A stretch of 39,434 nt of DNA from Globicatella sulfidifaciens DSM 15739 (GTDB lineage Bacteria; Bacillota; Bacilli; Lactobacillales; Aerococcaceae). The stretch is taken from positions 14,078 to 53,511 of the forward strand of contig NZ_FUWO01000016.1 of the NCBI RefSeq assembly GCF_900167405.1, written 5' to 3'. A model generated the notes under the pieces. That model was not told the DNA's origin. It ran no database searches and saw only the letters and a list, made by a program, of their open reading frames with translations. Of this stretch, positions 38,146 to 39,434 are shown piece by piece (within the stretch, counting starts at the first letter, position 1; each line of letters opens with the position of its first letter). The position numbers were made by a program, and so were the translations under genes.

Positions 38146-39432
38146 TTATGCGGTTTTCTCTGTCTTTGATTCTTTTTCTTGACTAAAATATAAAGGGCGA
38201 TAGTCTTGGTTTGTGCAGTTCTTACTTAACAAAATATAGCGTGCTCTTAATCTTAAACGTCTAAAATTAGTATAACCGTGTCCTGTTCGTTTGATTGTTT
38301 TAATGATATTATTGGTTGCTTCTAAGTGACCATTTGACAACGTGACGGTTAAAGCATTGGTGATATACTCTTGATAGCGTGTAATCGTGTTAAACGCTGT
38401 ACGAATCACTTGACGATAGGAATATTTTTTTATTTCTTGAAGTTCATAATGAAACAATTCGACGTCGTGTGTCATAATGGCATATTTGAAATCATTTATT
38501 TTTTCATAGGCATTTCTTAGCCCTATATCAAGCGAAAGTAGATATTCTACCATCATTTTTTCAGTCACTAATCCATCGAACAGGCGATGGGTTTGATAAT
38601 TCTCAAAATCTAGATCTTCTCGGTTTTTAAGAAGTAATTTCCATAATTTTTTTAACTTATTATAATCACATTTCGAGGGTTTCTTTTTATATTGATTCAT
38701 TACTTGAATCCTTAGGTTATTAAGGGCTCTATTGAGTAATTGAATGATATGGAACCGGTCAATCACAATTTTAGCACATGGGAACAGTGTCTTGATCATG
38801 CTAATAAAGGGAAGGTTCATGTCCATCGTAATCCATTCAACTTGACGTCGAGCGTCCAATGGGAAACGGAAAAAATGTTTTTTGATATCGGCTTGTTGAC
38901 GACTATCTAATAAATCTAATACTTGGTGAGTAGAAGCATTGGCATAAATAAAGGACATTTCTGCTTTACATGATTTCGTTGTACGTAGTTCGTCAAATGA
39001 TAAAGTGGTTGGCAGGGTATTCGTTTGTGGTTTCATCTGCTTTTCCAAGGAATCGAGTACTCTAACGACCGTACTAATTGATACATAGGTATTTTTAGCA
39101 ATCAGTGAAGCAGATTGTACGAGTCTCAATTGTTCTTTTACGAGTTGTTTTTGTAAGTTAGAAATCTGACAATTTGGCTCTACTAAATTCGTTTGTGCCA
39201 TAAAGGTTTTCTTACAAGCTTTACATATAAAACGTTGTTTTTTTAGTAGAATTAATTTAGGACAGGAAAGAGAACAAGCATATTTCACTTTTACTTGCTT
39301 AAAGCCATGCTTCAAAATAGAGTTATTAATATTTTTTTGATGACAGCAGGGGCAAGCCACTGGGTCATAAGAAAGCGTGGCAGATACTGTCTGGTAAAGG
39401 ACACCGTTCAATGTGATGGCATCTTGATCCAA
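38146..39432 (-). CDS. ISL3-family transposase, 5' partial
   Basis: 428 residues visible, close to full length; the true start is beyond the window edge. The N-terminal zinc-finger-like region has CPCC, CxxSC and CKAC pairs. A helix-turn-helix follows (IAKNTYVSISTVVRVLDSL). The DDE catalytic domain shows LSFDELRT, ITMDMNLPFI and IVIDRFHIIQLLNRALN, with the late NGHLEATNNIIKTIKR carrying the Glu, then GYTNFRRLRLRARY. This order is typical of ISL3 transposases, which cut and paste the element using the terminal repeat at 38070-38091. No frameshift or stop is seen in the visible part, so it may be active and could mobilise the 68-bp element at 23152. Confidence 0.92.
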   Translation of the reverse strand: MDQDAITLNGVLYQTVSATLSYDPVACPCCHQKNINNSILKHGFKQVKVKYACSLSCPKLILLKKQRFICKACKKTFMAQTNLVEPNCQISNLQKQLVKEQLRLVQSASLIAKNTYVSISTVVRVLDSLEKQMKPQTNTLPTTLSFDELRTTKSCKAEMSFIYANASTHQVLDLLDSRQQADIKKHFFRFPLDARRQVEWITMDMNLPFISMIKTLFPCAKIVIDRFHIIQLLNRALNNLRIQVMNQYKKKPSKCDYNKLKKLWKLLLKNREDLDFENYQTHRLFDGLVTEKMMVEYLLSLDIGLRNAYEKINDFKYAIMTHDVELFHYELQEIKKYSYRQVIRTAFNTITRYQEYITNALTVTLSNGHLEATNNIIKTIKRTGHGYTNFRRLRLRARYILLSKNCTNQDYRPLYFSQEKESKTEKTA

Positions 39433-39434
39433 AC

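Larger units (their letters stand above)
38070..39434 (-). mobile_element. ISL3-family insertion sequence, partial (runs off the window)
   Basis: One terminal repeat lies at 38070-38091 and the transposase gene on the minus strand reaches the window edge. The other end and the target duplication are outside. The element begins exactly at the polA stop codon. Confidence 0.88.

Overview
The window is a low-GC, gene-dense Firmicute chromosome segment. Strong AGGAGG ribosome sites, T-tailed intrinsic terminators, CcpA-type cre boxes, an HPr-regulated type of glycerol kinase, an H2O2-forming glycerophosphate oxidase, pyruvate formate-lyase and an LmrCD/BmrCD-type ABC pair point to a fermentative member of the Lactobacillales. 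Aerococcaceae or a close relative is my guess; the sequence alone does not fix the genus.

Layout. 1-4.3 kb: the 3' end of a LysM-serine hydrolase, an aldehyde dehydrogenase under a probable CcpA site, a thioredoxin-like protein and a GT8 glycosyltransferase. 4.6-9.2 kb: a heterodimeric ABC multidrug exporter (two genes, minus strand) divergent from an AraC-family regulator, with a 21-bp-spaced direct repeat between them. 9.3-10.2 kb: a short-chain dehydrogenase whose catalytic Lys position is Asn. 11-15.7 kb: glycerol catabolism (glpK, glpO) plus a MurR/RpiR regulator, with no glpF. 15.8-20.4 kb: a beta-glucoside operon (GH1 phospho-beta-glucosidase type, GH3 beta-glucosidase, ROK sugar kinase) with its own cre-containing promoter and terminator. 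20.4-21.7 kb: decayed genes (TraX-like, DUF4298-like). 21.8-23.1 kb: a secreted zinc metallopeptidase resembling the anthrax lethal factor catalytic domain. 23.3-27.2 kb: polyphosphate metabolism (ppx then ppk, minus strand). 27.5-31.7 kb: a metallophosphoesterase, rsuA, a MaoC-like protein and an unknown secreted protein. 32.6-38.1 kb: pflB and polA. 38.07 kb to the end: an ISL3-type insertion sequence whose terminal repeat begins on the last base of the polA stop codon.

The most unusual feature is a dispersed intergenic repeat family with a modular build: a leader of about 45 bp, a variable number of mostly 90-bp units each carrying a hairpin, and a terminal module that forms a larger hairpin with the last unit. 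Complete arrays lie at 10167-10594 and 32169-32522, a degenerate one at 12578-12906, and two solitary terminal modules at 29792-29903. The build resembles pneumococcal BOX elements but I do not recognise the sequence. A second small element (23152-23219) has an arm identical over 22 bases to the ISL3 terminal repeat at 38070, so it looks like a miniature derivative moved by that transposase.

How the genes fit together: carbon use (glycerol, beta-glucosides, pyruvate to formate plus acetyl-CoA) appears to be placed under CcpA, as judged from cre-like boxes at three or four promoters. Several annotated starts were moved downstream to the ATG that has a well-spaced ribosome site. I saw no tRNA, rRNA or CRISPR array.
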